From NCBI GenBank assembly GCA_020631355.1, contig JAHDHL010000015.1, positions 1-64,000 on the forward strand: a stretch of DNA of 64,000 nt, given 5' to 3'. Below the pieces are notes generated by a model. That model had not been told where the DNA came from. It did not search any database and saw only the letters and a list, made by a program, of their open reading frames with translations. Positions 53,796 to 62,683 of the stretch are shown piece after piece (within the stretch, counting starts at the first letter, position 1; each line of letters begins with the position of its first letter). Position numbers and translations under genes: made by a program. Origin of the DNA: Saprospiraceae bacterium (lineage in GTDB: Bacteria; Bacteroidota; Bacteroidia; Chitinophagales; Saprospiraceae).

Positions 53796-54206
53796 ATGGA
53801 ATACTTACCTAATCTTGTAGCTGGTTTATCCGCATTGGTCCTAGGATTCTTGTGGTATGGCCCCATGACTTTTCAAAATGCATGGATGAAAGCCAGTAAA
53901 ATGAGTGAGGAGGATGTCAATGGAGGCAATATGGCCCTCATTTTCGGACTGGCATTCGTACTCGCTATCGTTTTATCTATTCCGATAGATTTCATTTGTG
54001 GTCTACACAAGGAAGCCAAGGACATCACTTTCGTTCATGGTGCTTTCCATGGTGCCATGTTGGTGGTACTTATTGGATTACCTGTTTTGATTACGAATGG
54101 TCTTTTTGAAAGGAAAGGACTCATGTATTACCTTATCAATAGTGGCTACTGGGTACTTGTAGGTGCTGTAATGGGTGGTATCCTGATGGTTTGGAATCCA
54201 TCATAA
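53796..54206 (+). CDS. DUF1761 membrane protein
   Basis: The 136-residue, four-helix protein begins with the family pattern AGLSALVLGFLWYGPMTFQNAW. It has HGAFHGAMLVVLIGLPVLITNGLFE near the middle and a final helix GYWVLVGAVMGGILMVW. DUF1761 proteins have no known function. It stands alone and ends at a strong terminator. Confidence 0.85.
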   Translation: MEYLPNLVAGLSALVLGFLWYGPMTFQNAWMKASKMSEEDVNGGNMALIFGLAFVLAIVLSIPIDFICGLHKEAKDITFVHGAFHGAMLVVLIGLPVLITNGLFERKGLMYYLINSGYWVLVGAVMGGILMVWNPS

Positions 54207-54231
54207 GGAATACATTTGCCGTAGAAAAACA

Positions 54232-54268
54232 TCCCCAATCCTAAGTATAGTTTAGGATTGGGGATTTA
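54232..54268. terminator. Intrinsic terminator between convergent genes
   Basis: Perfect 13-base inverted repeat (54232-54244 / 54252-54264) with a 7-base loop, followed on the plus strand by TTTATAT. Confidence 0.85.
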
Positions 54269-54275
54269 TATTGTA

Positions 54276-55214
54276 TTATTTTTTTCCCTCTATGCTGAGG
54301 TATACAGAAGTTTCCAACTCCCTACAAAAGAGGGTGTATTCATGTCCGTCTTCGCTCTTGAAATCATAGATACCCTTGTTCTTTATCAAGTCTCGTTTGA
54401 TTGAGCGATTATTGTGGTAGAGTACATAAGATACATCATTGGCCGGATCAATCTTTCTCTCAAAAACATGCTCATTCCATTTGAAAACGTCCCTATCCCT
54501 TAGATGCACCTGAAGGAAAACCTTACCGCCATCGGAAGCATTCTCCAGTTTCTTCTCGCAATTTTCTATAATGGATTTATATTTCTCTATTCTTCTCTTG
54601 AGCAAGTCAATCTGCTTTTCATACCCCTCGATGATTCCATCACAATCATTACTTGGTGCATTCAGACATTTATCCAATCGGATTTTCAGGACTTCGATTT
54701 GTTTTTTCAAATCTGCAATCTCAGCATCCAGCACCCCAATCAATTCGTCATCATCCTTTTCACAAGCGGCTAATAATTTCTTGAGTCGTTCTATTTCAGC
54801 ATTCAGTTCACCTGTTCTTAAAGATGGATTACCATCATCCGCTGCATCCAGGCATTCGCCCAATTCCTTTTCACACTGGGACAATCTTTCCAACAAATCC
54901 TCACGGTCACTTTCCAAATCATCTATCAACTCACTGCAATCCAGTCCACCTTCCAATTCCCGGACTTTCCTCTTGAGCTTATTCGTTTCAATTAATCTCC
55001 GGCGCATTTCACCTTTCCCTACTACGGTATCCCTTTCCGTTACCACCACTACATTGTCCGATTTATTGTAACACTGAATCTGAGTGGTTTCATAAGACAG
55101 GAATGGAGCTGCAGCAACCAATCCCACTCCTGAAAGCAACATCAGTGAAGTAAAGAATCTTGATTTCTTGATGAATGCGTTCTGATACGCCTGGGCTTGT
55201 TCTAGGAATTTCAT
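54276..55214 (-). CDS. Membrane-anchored coiled-coil protein, partner of the EAD11-like protein
   Basis: The 312-residue protein has one membrane helix (about 22-40). A long charged coiled coil (about 75-235) contains repeated cysteines at regular intervals (DCSELID, QCEKELGECLD, ACEKDDDE, KCLNAPSNDCDG, NCEKKLEN). A globular beta-rich C-terminal domain (about 238-312) starts GKVFLQVHLRDRDVFKW. I recognise no family. Its start overlaps the stop of the EAD11-like gene by four bases, so the two are translated together and probably form a complex. Confidence 0.7.
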   Translation of the reverse strand: MKFLEQAQAYQNAFIKKSRFFTSLMLLSGVGLVAAAPFLSYETTQIQCYNKSDNVVVVTERDTVVGKGEMRRRLIETNKLKRKVRELEGGLDCSELIDDLESDREDLLERLSQCEKELGECLDAADDGNPSLRTGELNAEIERLKKLLAACEKDDDELIGVLDAEIADLKKQIEVLKIRLDKCLNAPSNDCDGIIEGYEKQIDLLKRRIEKYKSIIENCEKKLENASDGGKVFLQVHLRDRDVFKWNEHVFERKIDPANDVSYVLYHNNRSIKRDLIKNKGIYDFKSEDGHEYTLFCRELETSVYLSIEGKK

Positions 55215-55774
55215 AGTTCTTCGTTTGATGTGGAGTATTCCTCATATTTCAAAAAGGATTTTGTACCCCTGAACTGCTTAATCTGAGCATTTAGGAATCC
55301 TAGGGAAGAAATAACCAGGGTAAAGAAAGATATCAGGGTTATCAACAATACGATTTTCCCCCAAGAAGTGGGCATGATACTACTGATGAATACAGCAGAG
55401 ACCACTCCTACAATCAGTACGAATGCCAATGTACCAAAGAGGACGAACTTGGAACGGGAAAATTCACCTATGACCGTATTGAGGAAATCCGTTTTAAAGT
55501 CAATGAGTCGATGTATGCGGCTTTTACGTTCTTTCTGTTGGGGATCACGCTCTAACAGATCCAATAAATTGAAAGTAACTGCAGCAATTTGCACATGATA
55601 ATCATCATGTTTCATGGCACCGGACGAATAAAGGCCATCAATCTTATTGAACTTACCTATAAGAACGGACAACTTATTCTGTAATTGCGGAAAATGTTGT
55701 TTGGCCAGTTCAAGGGCCGAGGCTGTATTCCCCTCCTCTATTTGGTCCGTAATGGCTTTATGGACATTTTTCAT
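55211..55774 (-). CDS. EAD11-like domain protein with two membrane helices
   Basis: 187 residues. The N-terminal 75 residues have the pattern of the effector-associated domain EAD11: a Gly near residue 15, then ALELAKQ, NKLSVLIGKFNKIDGLYSSG, a polar turn, and AAVTFNLLDLLER. EAD domains are death-like adaptors that recruit effectors carrying the same domain in bacterial conflict systems. Two membrane helices follow at about 110-132 and 139-162. It is the first gene of a two-gene unit with the coiled-coil protein. The EAD call is by motif pattern and needs an HMM search. Confidence 0.65.
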   Translation of the reverse strand: MKNVHKAITDQIEEGNTASALELAKQHFPQLQNKLSVLIGKFNKIDGLYSSGAMKHDDYHVQIAAVTFNLLDLLERDPQQKERKSRIHRLIDFKTDFLNTVIGEFSRSKFVLFGTLAFVLIVGVVSAVFISSIMPTSWGKIVLLITLISFFTLVISSLGFLNAQIKQFRGTKSFLKYEEYSTSNEEL

Positions 55775-55834
55775 TTGGCGATTCTTTTGTTGGATTCAGA
55801 TTATTTTTTGTTTAAATATAATCATCTTAAGGGA

Positions 55835-56308
55835 ATGATTGGGAAATATAAGTACTGGAGTATCCTTTTGTATCTGATTGTCATGAATCATACAATGGTT
55901 GGTTGCCAACAAAAAGTACCCATTCAACCAAGGGAAAAAGGAAAATATTGGGTCAATATCAAGGAAGTGAGTTGGATATCCACAAGGAGAGCAAAATATG
56001 TATTCCTCTTTGAAATCATTGCTAATCCAAAGAATAACAAAGTATCGCCTCATCAAGGAAAAAATATCCACATGGGTATATACATCGGTGGAGGGAGCAT
56101 GGATTTACTTAAGGAATTCTCTACTCTTGAAAGAATCAGGTCCGACGAGCGCGTTTATGGATATTATGAATTACATCCTGAAAAACAACATTACCAAATC
56201 ATCCAAAAAAGCAAATACGATATCAGTATCATCAGTGAGGACGGTACCTTCCATTGGGATAATTCGGGGAATCATCCGCCCGCTTCCATGATTATCCTAT
56301 CCGATTGA
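55835..56308 (+). CDS. Lipoprotein of unknown function
   Basis: I take the ATG at 55835 (157 residues) because the preceding frame overlaps the divergent EAD gene and the N-terminus then forms a lipoprotein signal with lipobox MVGC (Cys about 24). The mature part is beta-rich (YWVNIKEVSWISTRRAKYVFLFEII ... GIYIGGGSM) with no recognised domain. It is divergent from the EAD pair and its 3' end overlaps the convergent FAD monooxygenase gene by 12 bases. Confidence 0.65.
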   Translation: MIGKYKYWSILLYLIVMNHTMVGCQQKVPIQPREKGKYWVNIKEVSWISTRRAKYVFLFEIIANPKNNKVSPHQGKNIHMGIYIGGGSMDLLKEFSTLERIRSDERVYGYYELHPEKQHYQIIQKSKYDISIISEDGTFHWDNSGNHPPASMIILSD

Positions 56309-57472
56309 TTGGGACAGGATAATTTCCTTTTCAGGCACTTGGTACATATCCATGAACTGTTTATTGATAACGGATTCGGGTGTCATGGAAAAAATAGTAT
56401 TCCGGATTCGTTTCCCAACTTTCATATGGGCGATTTTCCCCATCATGAATGAACGTTTGACGATATCATTCACACGTTTGAATCTGAGTTTGTAGAATTG
56501 ATTAAATAATTCGGTAAGTGGCATTTCCTTTTCCATCAAACAATGCAGATACCAAGCATCCTCAATTGCCTGGCCTCCTCCTTGGCCCAGGTTGGGTGTA
56601 GTGGCATGTGCGGCATCCCCTATCAACAGTAACCGCCCCTTGGACCATGTGGATAAAGGCAATAGGTCATCCAGGTCATTCCGTATCATTTTATCCACTG
56701 AAGTATTCCTCAACACAGTCATGACCGGCTCACTGAAATCCTTGAACATATCCATCAGAATCCCTTTCGTACGACCATGTTCATCCTGTCCGCCTCTCTT
56801 GGCATCCCTGCATGCAAACCAATAAACTTCTTCCTCACTGATTCGCGATATACCGAACCGCTTACCTTTCCCCCAAATTTCAGATGCCTCAATACCGTTA
56901 AGGGCATGGCCATTCACCTGAGCAATTCCTCTCCAACAAGTTTGGCCCGAATACCTGATACTGGCATCGGGAAATATTGAATTCCTGACTTTGGATTTGA
57001 TACCATCCGCACCGATGACATAATCCCCTATTGCACTACTCCCATCTTCAAAAAAAGCTGTTACCTTATCATTTTTTTCCTCGACTCGCAACAAGCGTTT
57101 CCCCAAATGAATCCGATGCTCGGGAATATGCTTCGCCAATACCCGAACCAATCGGGCACGGTGTATGGCCGTGATTCCGAAACCGTATTTTTCCCTTATG
57201 TATGTCTGGTCCGTTCCCGTAATGATACCCATTCGGGCATTCCTCAGATTCATCTTGGATAATTGGAATCCCTGTTCCATTACATCATTAGCTACTCCCA
57301 ATCGCCCCAGTATGCTCATGGCATTCGGTGCGAGCCAAATACCCGCTCCGACTTCCCTAAGTTCAGGAGCCGCTTCATAAACTTCCACGTCCAATCCCAA
57401 TTGGAGTAGACCTATCGCAGTAGTCAATCCTCCTATACCTCCTCCAATGATGATTCCTTTTCCGTGTTTCAT
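56297..57472 (-). CDS. FAD-dependent monooxygenase (PHBH fold)
   Basis: The 391-residue flavoprotein has the dinucleotide-binding motif GIIIGGGIGGLTTAIGLLQLG (6-26), then VYEAAPELREVGAGIWLAPNAM. The DG motif is DYVIGADGIKSKVR (about 152-165) and the second FAD motif LLIGDAAHATTPNLGQGGGQAIEDA (about 288-312). This is the architecture of group A single-component aromatic or zeaxanthin-type hydroxylases/epoxidases, using NAD(P)H and oxygen. The substrate is unknown. Confidence 0.9.
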   Translation of the reverse strand: MKHGKGIIIGGGIGGLTTAIGLLQLGLDVEVYEAAPELREVGAGIWLAPNAMSILGRLGVANDVMEQGFQLSKMNLRNARMGIITGTDQTYIREKYGFGITAIHRARLVRVLAKHIPEHRIHLGKRLLRVEEKNDKVTAFFEDGSSAIGDYVIGADGIKSKVRNSIFPDASIRYSGQTCWRGIAQVNGHALNGIEASEIWGKGKRFGISRISEEEVYWFACRDAKRGGQDEHGRTKGILMDMFKDFSEPVMTVLRNTSVDKMIRNDLDDLLPLSTWSKGRLLLIGDAAHATTPNLGQGGGQAIEDAWYLHCLMEKEMPLTELFNQFYKLRFKRVNDIVKRSFMMGKIAHMKVGKRIRNTIFSMTPESVINKQFMDMYQVPEKEIILSQSIG

Positions 57473-57595
57473 AAGGCAGATTTATAGTTTGCACCAAATT
57501 AAGGAGGAATACAGAACGATTCAAGTTATTGATGTTCTTTAGAATTAGGATAAAGAACCCTAAATTGGATACAAATTCTAAAATCCAAATCTAGC

Positions 57596-58036
57596 ATGGT
57601 ACACTTCAGAATTATTACGAAAGAGAACCTCAGGGATATCCTGCACCTCGAAGTCCATGAAGAACAGAAAGACCAGGTAGCAAGTAATGCTGCTTCCATT
57701 GCTCAGGGACATTATTATGAAGAAGCATATTTCAGGGCGATTTACCATGAAGACACGCCTGTGGGATTTTTCATGTTATACATAGATGTTCCCAAAACCG
57801 ATTATCAAGTATGGCGTTTTATGATTGACCAAAAGCATCAGGGAAAGGGATACGGTAGGGCTGCCCTTATTCAGATTATTGAATATATGAAAGGCTTACC
57901 CGATATCAAGGAAATCAGATTGACCTATGTACCGAAGAAAGAGAGAGGAGCAAACTTATTTTATGAAAAAATCGGATTCATAGATACAGGAATTGACAAG
58001 AAAGGAGAAATCGTGATGAGGTATCCCATCGAATAA
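57596..58036 (+). CDS. GNAT family N-acetyltransferase
   Basis: The 146-residue GNAT enzyme has an acetyl-CoA loop in MIDQKHQGKGYGRAALIQII (Q-x-x-G-x-G/A pattern, about 88-107) and a C-terminal YEKIGFIDTGI motif, like many polyamine- or antibiotic-modifying GNATs. The pattern VWRFMIDQ before the loop recalls the SpeG/BltD group, but the substrate cannot be fixed. Confidence 0.88.
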   Translation: MVHFRIITKENLRDILHLEVHEEQKDQVASNAASIAQGHYYEEAYFRAIYHEDTPVGFFMLYIDVPKTDYQVWRFMIDQKHQGKGYGRAALIQIIEYMKGLPDIKEIRLTYVPKKERGANLFYEKIGFIDTGIDKKGEIVMRYPIE

Positions 58037-58166
58037 TTCGATACTATGATGAATTTCCCTCTTATCTTATTAATTTTCAATACAATAAGCCCATACAATA
58101 GAGAACGGAAAGAATTTTGTAATCTTAATACTAAGCATTGGACAAAACTTATCTAAAGGATAAGAT

Positions 58167-60023
58167 ATGGGACAGATGAATCTGATTAATCAGGCTAGGG
58201 CATTACTGGATACTGGACAACAGTTTCCTGACCTTGTATTGCCCCTGAGTAACATCATCATTCCAAAAATGATGCATATTCCCTTGGTACACCTATCGGA
58301 ATTACAAGATAGGATTTCTCATCTCAGCCAGGAAGAATCCCATTCGATTGACGAGCAATTCCTCACCCAATTGATTCAAGGTTTCATTCTTTATAGGCAA
58401 ACGCATTACCATGCGTCCATCCATTTGCTTAAAAAGGCTGTGATTCTTCCTGTACTTTCATCATCACAAGCCTGTGCCTTTGTCCTATTGGGTGCCAATT
58501 ACAGGAGTTTGGGCAATAGTGAAATGGCCCTACAACAACTCCAATCCGGACACGAAAGATTCACCGGTTTATCGGAGCAACCCTACCAACAATATTTCCA
58601 TGGGTTATCCATTTATCACATTGCCGAATTATTTGGAGAATTGGGTGATTATGATGCCATGTTACAGAAGAATATCCTTTTCAAGGAACATGGAGAAAAG
58701 TGGAACAATCCGGATATGATTGGGCGGGCACTCAACGGTATTGGCAGGGCTTATACCCATATGTCCCAATACGAGAAAGCCATCGAATTCATGATGGAAG
58801 CCGAACTGAAAAGCACTGCCGGGAATATTCCGTTCAGGGCTCGTAATCTCCATGATATTGGCTTGACCCATTTCCACTTCAAGCATTATGATGAGGCACT
58901 CATCTACTTCGGAAAGGCATTGGAACTCCGGGAGCAACATCAACTCACCAATGCCAGAATCACTTCCTTGGTAGCTATTGCTGACGTATATCTATACAAG
59001 AGTGCCCCCGAAATGGCCATTCCCTTACTGAATGAGGCCAAGGAAGCAGCCGAGGGGCTTAAGGTCAACAAGAAGATGCTACGCATTTACAAATGCCTGT
59101 CCTATGCCTATGAAATCAGTGGTGACCTCAGAAAGGCATTGGATTACTATAAACAATATGAATCATCCAAGGAAGAACATTTCGCCATTCAGAATACACA
59201 GGTTGAGAATCAGAAAATAAGGGAAATCAACAGTCAACTCAAAGAACAGAAAGAAACCATAGAACAGCAAAAGAAAAAGATTGAAATCAATCTGAGAAAA
59301 ATACAGCATACCAATAAGTACCTGCAGAATTTTGCGAGTATGGCAGCCCATGACCTAAAGGCTCCTATTCGGATTGCATCCAATTTCGCCCAAATCCTAG
59401 AAAAGAAATATAAGGATAATCTGGAAGTGGAGGACTTGGAATTCCTTCAGTACATTTCAGTCAATATTCGGAATTTGGGTAGGATGATTGATGATTTACT
59501 CTCACTGACAAAGCTGGATCAGAACCTACCCACACCATCACTTGTGAATGTATTCCAAGTCATTCTGGAAGCGCAATCCCGACTCAGAGAGAAAATACAA
59601 GCCAGCCGAACAGAAATTTCTATTTTGGGCGACTTACCCGACGTCATGGCGCATGATTCCCTGTTGGTTAATCTTTTTCAGAATATCCTGGACAATGCCA
59701 TCAAACACCAACATCCTGACAATCATCCGGTGATTGAGATTTCATCATCATTTCCGAATGGGAAAGGGCATTATTGCCAAATAAGAATCAAGGATAACGG
59801 TTTAGGCATTCCCTCGGGAATGGAAGAAAGGATATTCGAACTGTTCAACAAGAGTTCGATGAAAGACAGTTCAGGTATAGGATTGGCTACCTGCAAAAAA
59901 ATAGTCAATCACTATGGTGGGAAAATTTGGGTAGAATCGGAAATCGGAGAAGGTACATCATTCCTGTTCACCTTGCCACTGATTGGTAATGAAATCATTC
60001 CTGATATCCCTTCCTCACGTTAG
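58167..60023 (+). CDS. Soluble sensor histidine kinase with TPR sensor region
   Basis: 618 residues, no membrane helix. TPRs run from about 65-335 (for example RALNGIGRAYTHMSQYEKAIEF), then a coiled coil (about 340-380). The HisKA domain has the phosphorylatable His in FASMAAHDLKAPIRIA (about 395). The HATPase_c domain has N box LFQNILDNAIKH (about 508), DNGLGIP (about 548) and GIGLATCKK (about 572). It probably senses a cytosolic partner through its TPRs. No response regulator is adjacent; the LytTR regulator at 28.6 kb is distant. Its stop overlaps the convergent hydroxylase gene by four bases. Confidence 0.9.
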   Translation: MGQMNLINQARALLDTGQQFPDLVLPLSNIIIPKMMHIPLVHLSELQDRISHLSQEESHSIDEQFLTQLIQGFILYRQTHYHASIHLLKKAVILPVLSSSQACAFVLLGANYRSLGNSEMALQQLQSGHERFTGLSEQPYQQYFHGLSIYHIAELFGELGDYDAMLQKNILFKEHGEKWNNPDMIGRALNGIGRAYTHMSQYEKAIEFMMEAELKSTAGNIPFRARNLHDIGLTHFHFKHYDEALIYFGKALELREQHQLTNARITSLVAIADVYLYKSAPEMAIPLLNEAKEAAEGLKVNKKMLRIYKCLSYAYEISGDLRKALDYYKQYESSKEEHFAIQNTQVENQKIREINSQLKEQKETIEQQKKKIEINLRKIQHTNKYLQNFASMAAHDLKAPIRIASNFAQILEKKYKDNLEVEDLEFLQYISVNIRNLGRMIDDLLSLTKLDQNLPTPSLVNVFQVILEAQSRLREKIQASRTEISILGDLPDVMAHDSLLVNLFQNILDNAIKHQHPDNHPVIEISSSFPNGKGHYCQIRIKDNGLGIPSGMEERIFELFNKSSMKDSSGIGLATCKKIVNHYGGKIWVESEIGEGTSFLFTLPLIGNEIIPDIPSSR

Positions 60024-61303
60024 GCTGCTGCAACCTGCATTCGTCGCTGCCCTGAACGGATATCAGCAATAACATATCCCAGTGTTATTGCAAACGAAGC
60101 CACAAAATAAACAACCATCAGATAAGTACCGAAAGGCACATAATCATCTAGCTGATACCAACCTCCCATCTTATATATCAAAACCAGTCCAAGTATCATT
60201 TTCAATCCCTCTAACCATACTGCATGGATATTCCTATCCATAAGGGTAGTATAGGCAAAAACGGATAATGCCAACAAACCTGCACAAAGTCCTATTTCCA
60301 AGTTCGTGAAGATACCTTTTCCGACAAAGGAAAAAATATACAGCATCAACAAGGTTGTAATGACCAACTGTACCCAATGCCAAACCTGAAAAGGAACCGA
60401 TGCTGGTGTATCATACTTTTCCCTTGTGTATGGGTCCTTGGTATATTCAATGGGATATTTTTCCTTGACATCATCCGGTCTCCATCCCGTAGGCATGAAC
60501 CAAATCCTCACCTTATCCCAAAGTTTTTCTGTCCTGAATGAGTCCTTGGCCAATTGCCACATGTGCATGTAATTGATCCAAAACGGATTCCAGGTCCTTA
60601 CTGCTTTCTTCACACCGTAGACTGCGGGTACATCATCCAATTCTTCCTGGAACGTACCGAACATCTTATCCCAGACAATGAATATCTGTGCAAAATTCTT
60701 ATCGATGTATTCATCATTAATCGCATGGTGTACCCTATGATGGGATGGCGTAACAATGATGTATTCCAAGAAACCCATCCGTTTGATGAGTGTGGTGTGA
60801 TACCAGAACTGTGCAAACAAATGCAATGGAGCCACTACCGCCACTACCTTAGCAGGAACCCCTAGAATAGCCATGGGGATATATAGGAAGAAGAATATCC
60901 CAAAGATGGATGAAATACTTTGGCGTAATGCACAGGCCAAATTGAATTCCTCACTACTATGATGTACAATATGACGATTCCAGAATACATTCACTACATG
61001 ATTGAATCTGTGGGTCCAATATCCGGCAAAATCCAAACCTATGAATGCCAGTACGTACAACAACCAACTTGCCTCAATCTGAAATATGGCAAAGTAATCC
61101 ACCAATACGCCATATGCCACAATCTTCACCGTCAATCCCAATACATCGCGGATGGTATTGGTAATCCCCGAACTCAAACTGGATATCGTATCCATGCTTC
61201 GGATGGTTCGTTTGCCCATTATCAAACCTGCTACGAATTCTATGAGTATCAGAATCGTAAAAAATGGTATGGCATATCTGAGTACCTGAGCGTAGGCTTC
61301 CAT
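60020..61303 (-). CDS. Sterol desaturase/fatty acid hydroxylase family membrane protein
   Basis: The 427-residue protein has multiple membrane helices and the di-iron histidine clusters HRFNH (about 93-97), HIVHHSS (about 105-111) and SHHRVHH (about 185-191) of the fatty-acid-hydroxylase superfamily. The long C-terminal membrane region (about 310-415) resembles alkylglycerol-monooxygenase-type members. It probably hydroxylates or desaturates a lipid; the substrate is unknown. A -7 element lies 48 bases upstream. Confidence 0.88.
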   Translation of the reverse strand: MEAYAQVLRYAIPFFTILILIEFVAGLIMGKRTIRSMDTISSLSSGITNTIRDVLGLTVKIVAYGVLVDYFAIFQIEASWLLYVLAFIGLDFAGYWTHRFNHVVNVFWNRHIVHHSSEEFNLACALRQSISSIFGIFFFLYIPMAILGVPAKVVAVVAPLHLFAQFWYHTTLIKRMGFLEYIIVTPSHHRVHHAINDEYIDKNFAQIFIVWDKMFGTFQEELDDVPAVYGVKKAVRTWNPFWINYMHMWQLAKDSFRTEKLWDKVRIWFMPTGWRPDDVKEKYPIEYTKDPYTREKYDTPASVPFQVWHWVQLVITTLLMLYIFSFVGKGIFTNLEIGLCAGLLALSVFAYTTLMDRNIHAVWLEGLKMILGLVLIYKMGGWYQLDDYVPFGTYLMVVYFVASFAITLGYVIADIRSGQRRMQVAAA

Positions 61304-61351
61304 ATTCTTAATGATTTATTCCCTTAAAATACAGACTTTGCAACAATAGAA

Positions 61352-61359
61352 CAAAGCTA
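61352..61359 (-). promoter_or_regulatory. -7 promoter element TAGCTTTG for the hydroxylase gene
   Basis: Exact TAnnTTTG on the minus strand, 48 bases upstream of the start at 61303. Confidence 0.5.
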
Positions 61360-61452
61360 AGGTTCCGTTAATGTAGGAACAAATGACAGCTTGACATATT
61401 TGAATGGTATAAACATAACTATTCCTGCATTTCCAACGTATCACTATTATCT

Positions 61453-61460
61453 TACCTTTA
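61453..61460 (+). promoter_or_regulatory. Near-consensus -7 element TACCTTTA
   Basis: Matches TAnnTTTG except for the last base; 24 bases before the ATG at 61485. Confidence 0.45.
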
Positions 61461-61484
61461 TGATTATACTAATCTAATGTTCCT

Positions 61485-62672
61485 ATGAGAATCCTAACGG
61501 TACTTGTATTTTCCTTTTTATTCACACATCTTTCCTTGTACGGGCAAAAAAGCATGTGGGAGGAGGGAGTCACTCACCTAGATGCTCATTTTGATACATT
61601 GAGGACCTTTGATGATAATGGGAATCTCACATTCATCCATTACCCTGATGATGATGGTTATGGCATGTCCAACCGAATAGGACATTATGAATATGATAAC
61701 CAACAACGTCTCATCAAGGAATACGAAACAGACACTTTCGGTTATGTCCTGAAAAAGAAGAAAAAAGCTTCCATTATCACTTATGAGTACAAGAAAAAAA
61801 GGAAAAAACGAATCATCATCACTCGCTTCTACAATCATGAAATGAAATTGGCCTATTTCTCAGAGGCAGGATTTCACAAATGCATTACCACATATGACAA
61901 GGATGGTGTAAAACTGGAGGATTGGTGTTTTAACAAATCGGGATACACGCAATCCAGAACCCAATACTTTTATGATACCAGTGGTTTGATGACAGAAGTA
62001 CACTATCTGGACAAGAAGAAGAAATTCGTGACCGATGGTTATGCCATTGTCCGATTGGTATACAATGATGACAATAGGGAAATCAAACGGTATCACTTCA
62101 ATTGGGATCTCACACCTTATTCCAATCAGGGAGAAGCTTTCCTCATCGCAACAGCATACCATGATGATTTCTATTGCAAGCGTTATTACAATGCCAAGAT
62201 GCAACTCATGTCGAATTCCATATTACAGGAACCTTTCATGGCTCCGGAGATAGCCTTACCATCAACTGACCGGGATGTCATCCATAGACTATCGGATTTG
62301 CGGGGAAAAGTGGTCATACTTGACTTTTGGGCTTCTTGGTGCCGGCCCTGCCGTTCGCAAACGAATAAGCAATTGAAACAATTGTACACCCAATACCATG
62401 ACAGGGGCTTGGAAATATTCAGTGTTTCATTGGATGGCAAAAAGGAAGACAGCCTTGAACGATGGAAAGCCGCTATTGAACAGGACGGTTTGGAATGGCC
62501 CTATCATGTCTCGGAACTCAAGCAATGGGATGCTGAGATTCTGGATGTTTACAATATAGAGTCCATACCCAGAACATTCATAATAGACCCGGAAGGAAAA
62601 GTCATTGCAATCAATCCCCGTGGATATTGCAAACTAGAAGAACTCATCATTCATTATCTCAAGGAGGAATAA
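61485..62672 (+). CDS. Exported thioredoxin-like (TlpA) protein with YD-like repeats
   Basis: 395 residues. A signal peptide (about 1-21, ending LYGQ) is followed by a beta-rich region (about 30-235) of YD/RHS-like turns such as HYEYDNQQRLIKEY, YFYDTSGLMTEVHYLD and YNDDNREIKRYHF. The C-terminal TlpA domain (about 250-390) has DFWASWCRPCRSQ with the redox CxxC and IESIPRTFIIDPEGKV with the cis-proline. It probably performs thiol-disulfide exchange in the periplasm on a partner bound by the N-terminal repeats. Confidence 0.85.
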   Translation: MRILTVLVFSFLFTHLSLYGQKSMWEEGVTHLDAHFDTLRTFDDNGNLTFIHYPDDDGYGMSNRIGHYEYDNQQRLIKEYETDTFGYVLKKKKKASIITYEYKKKRKKRIIITRFYNHEMKLAYFSEAGFHKCITTYDKDGVKLEDWCFNKSGYTQSRTQYFYDTSGLMTEVHYLDKKKKFVTDGYAIVRLVYNDDNREIKRYHFNWDLTPYSNQGEAFLIATAYHDDFYCKRYYNAKMQLMSNSILQEPFMAPEIALPSTDRDVIHRLSDLRGKVVILDFWASWCRPCRSQTNKQLKQLYTQYHDRGLEIFSVSLDGKKEDSLERWKAAIEQDGLEWPYHVSELKQWDAEILDVYNIESIPRTFIIDPEGKVIAINPRGYCKLEELIIHYLKEE

Positions 62673-62683
62673 ACCCATTGCAT

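Noticed and set aside
55685-55834. 50-residue N-terminal extension of the lipoprotein gene
   Set aside because: It would lie antisense inside the EAD11-like gene; the ATG at 55835 gives a lipoprotein signal with lipobox.
50676-61432. Identical 15-mer ACTATTCCTGCATTT at 50676-50690 and 61418-61432, both upstream of exported-protein genes
   Set aside because: One or two chance 15-base matches are expected in 64 kb; there is no third copy and no symmetry to support an operator.
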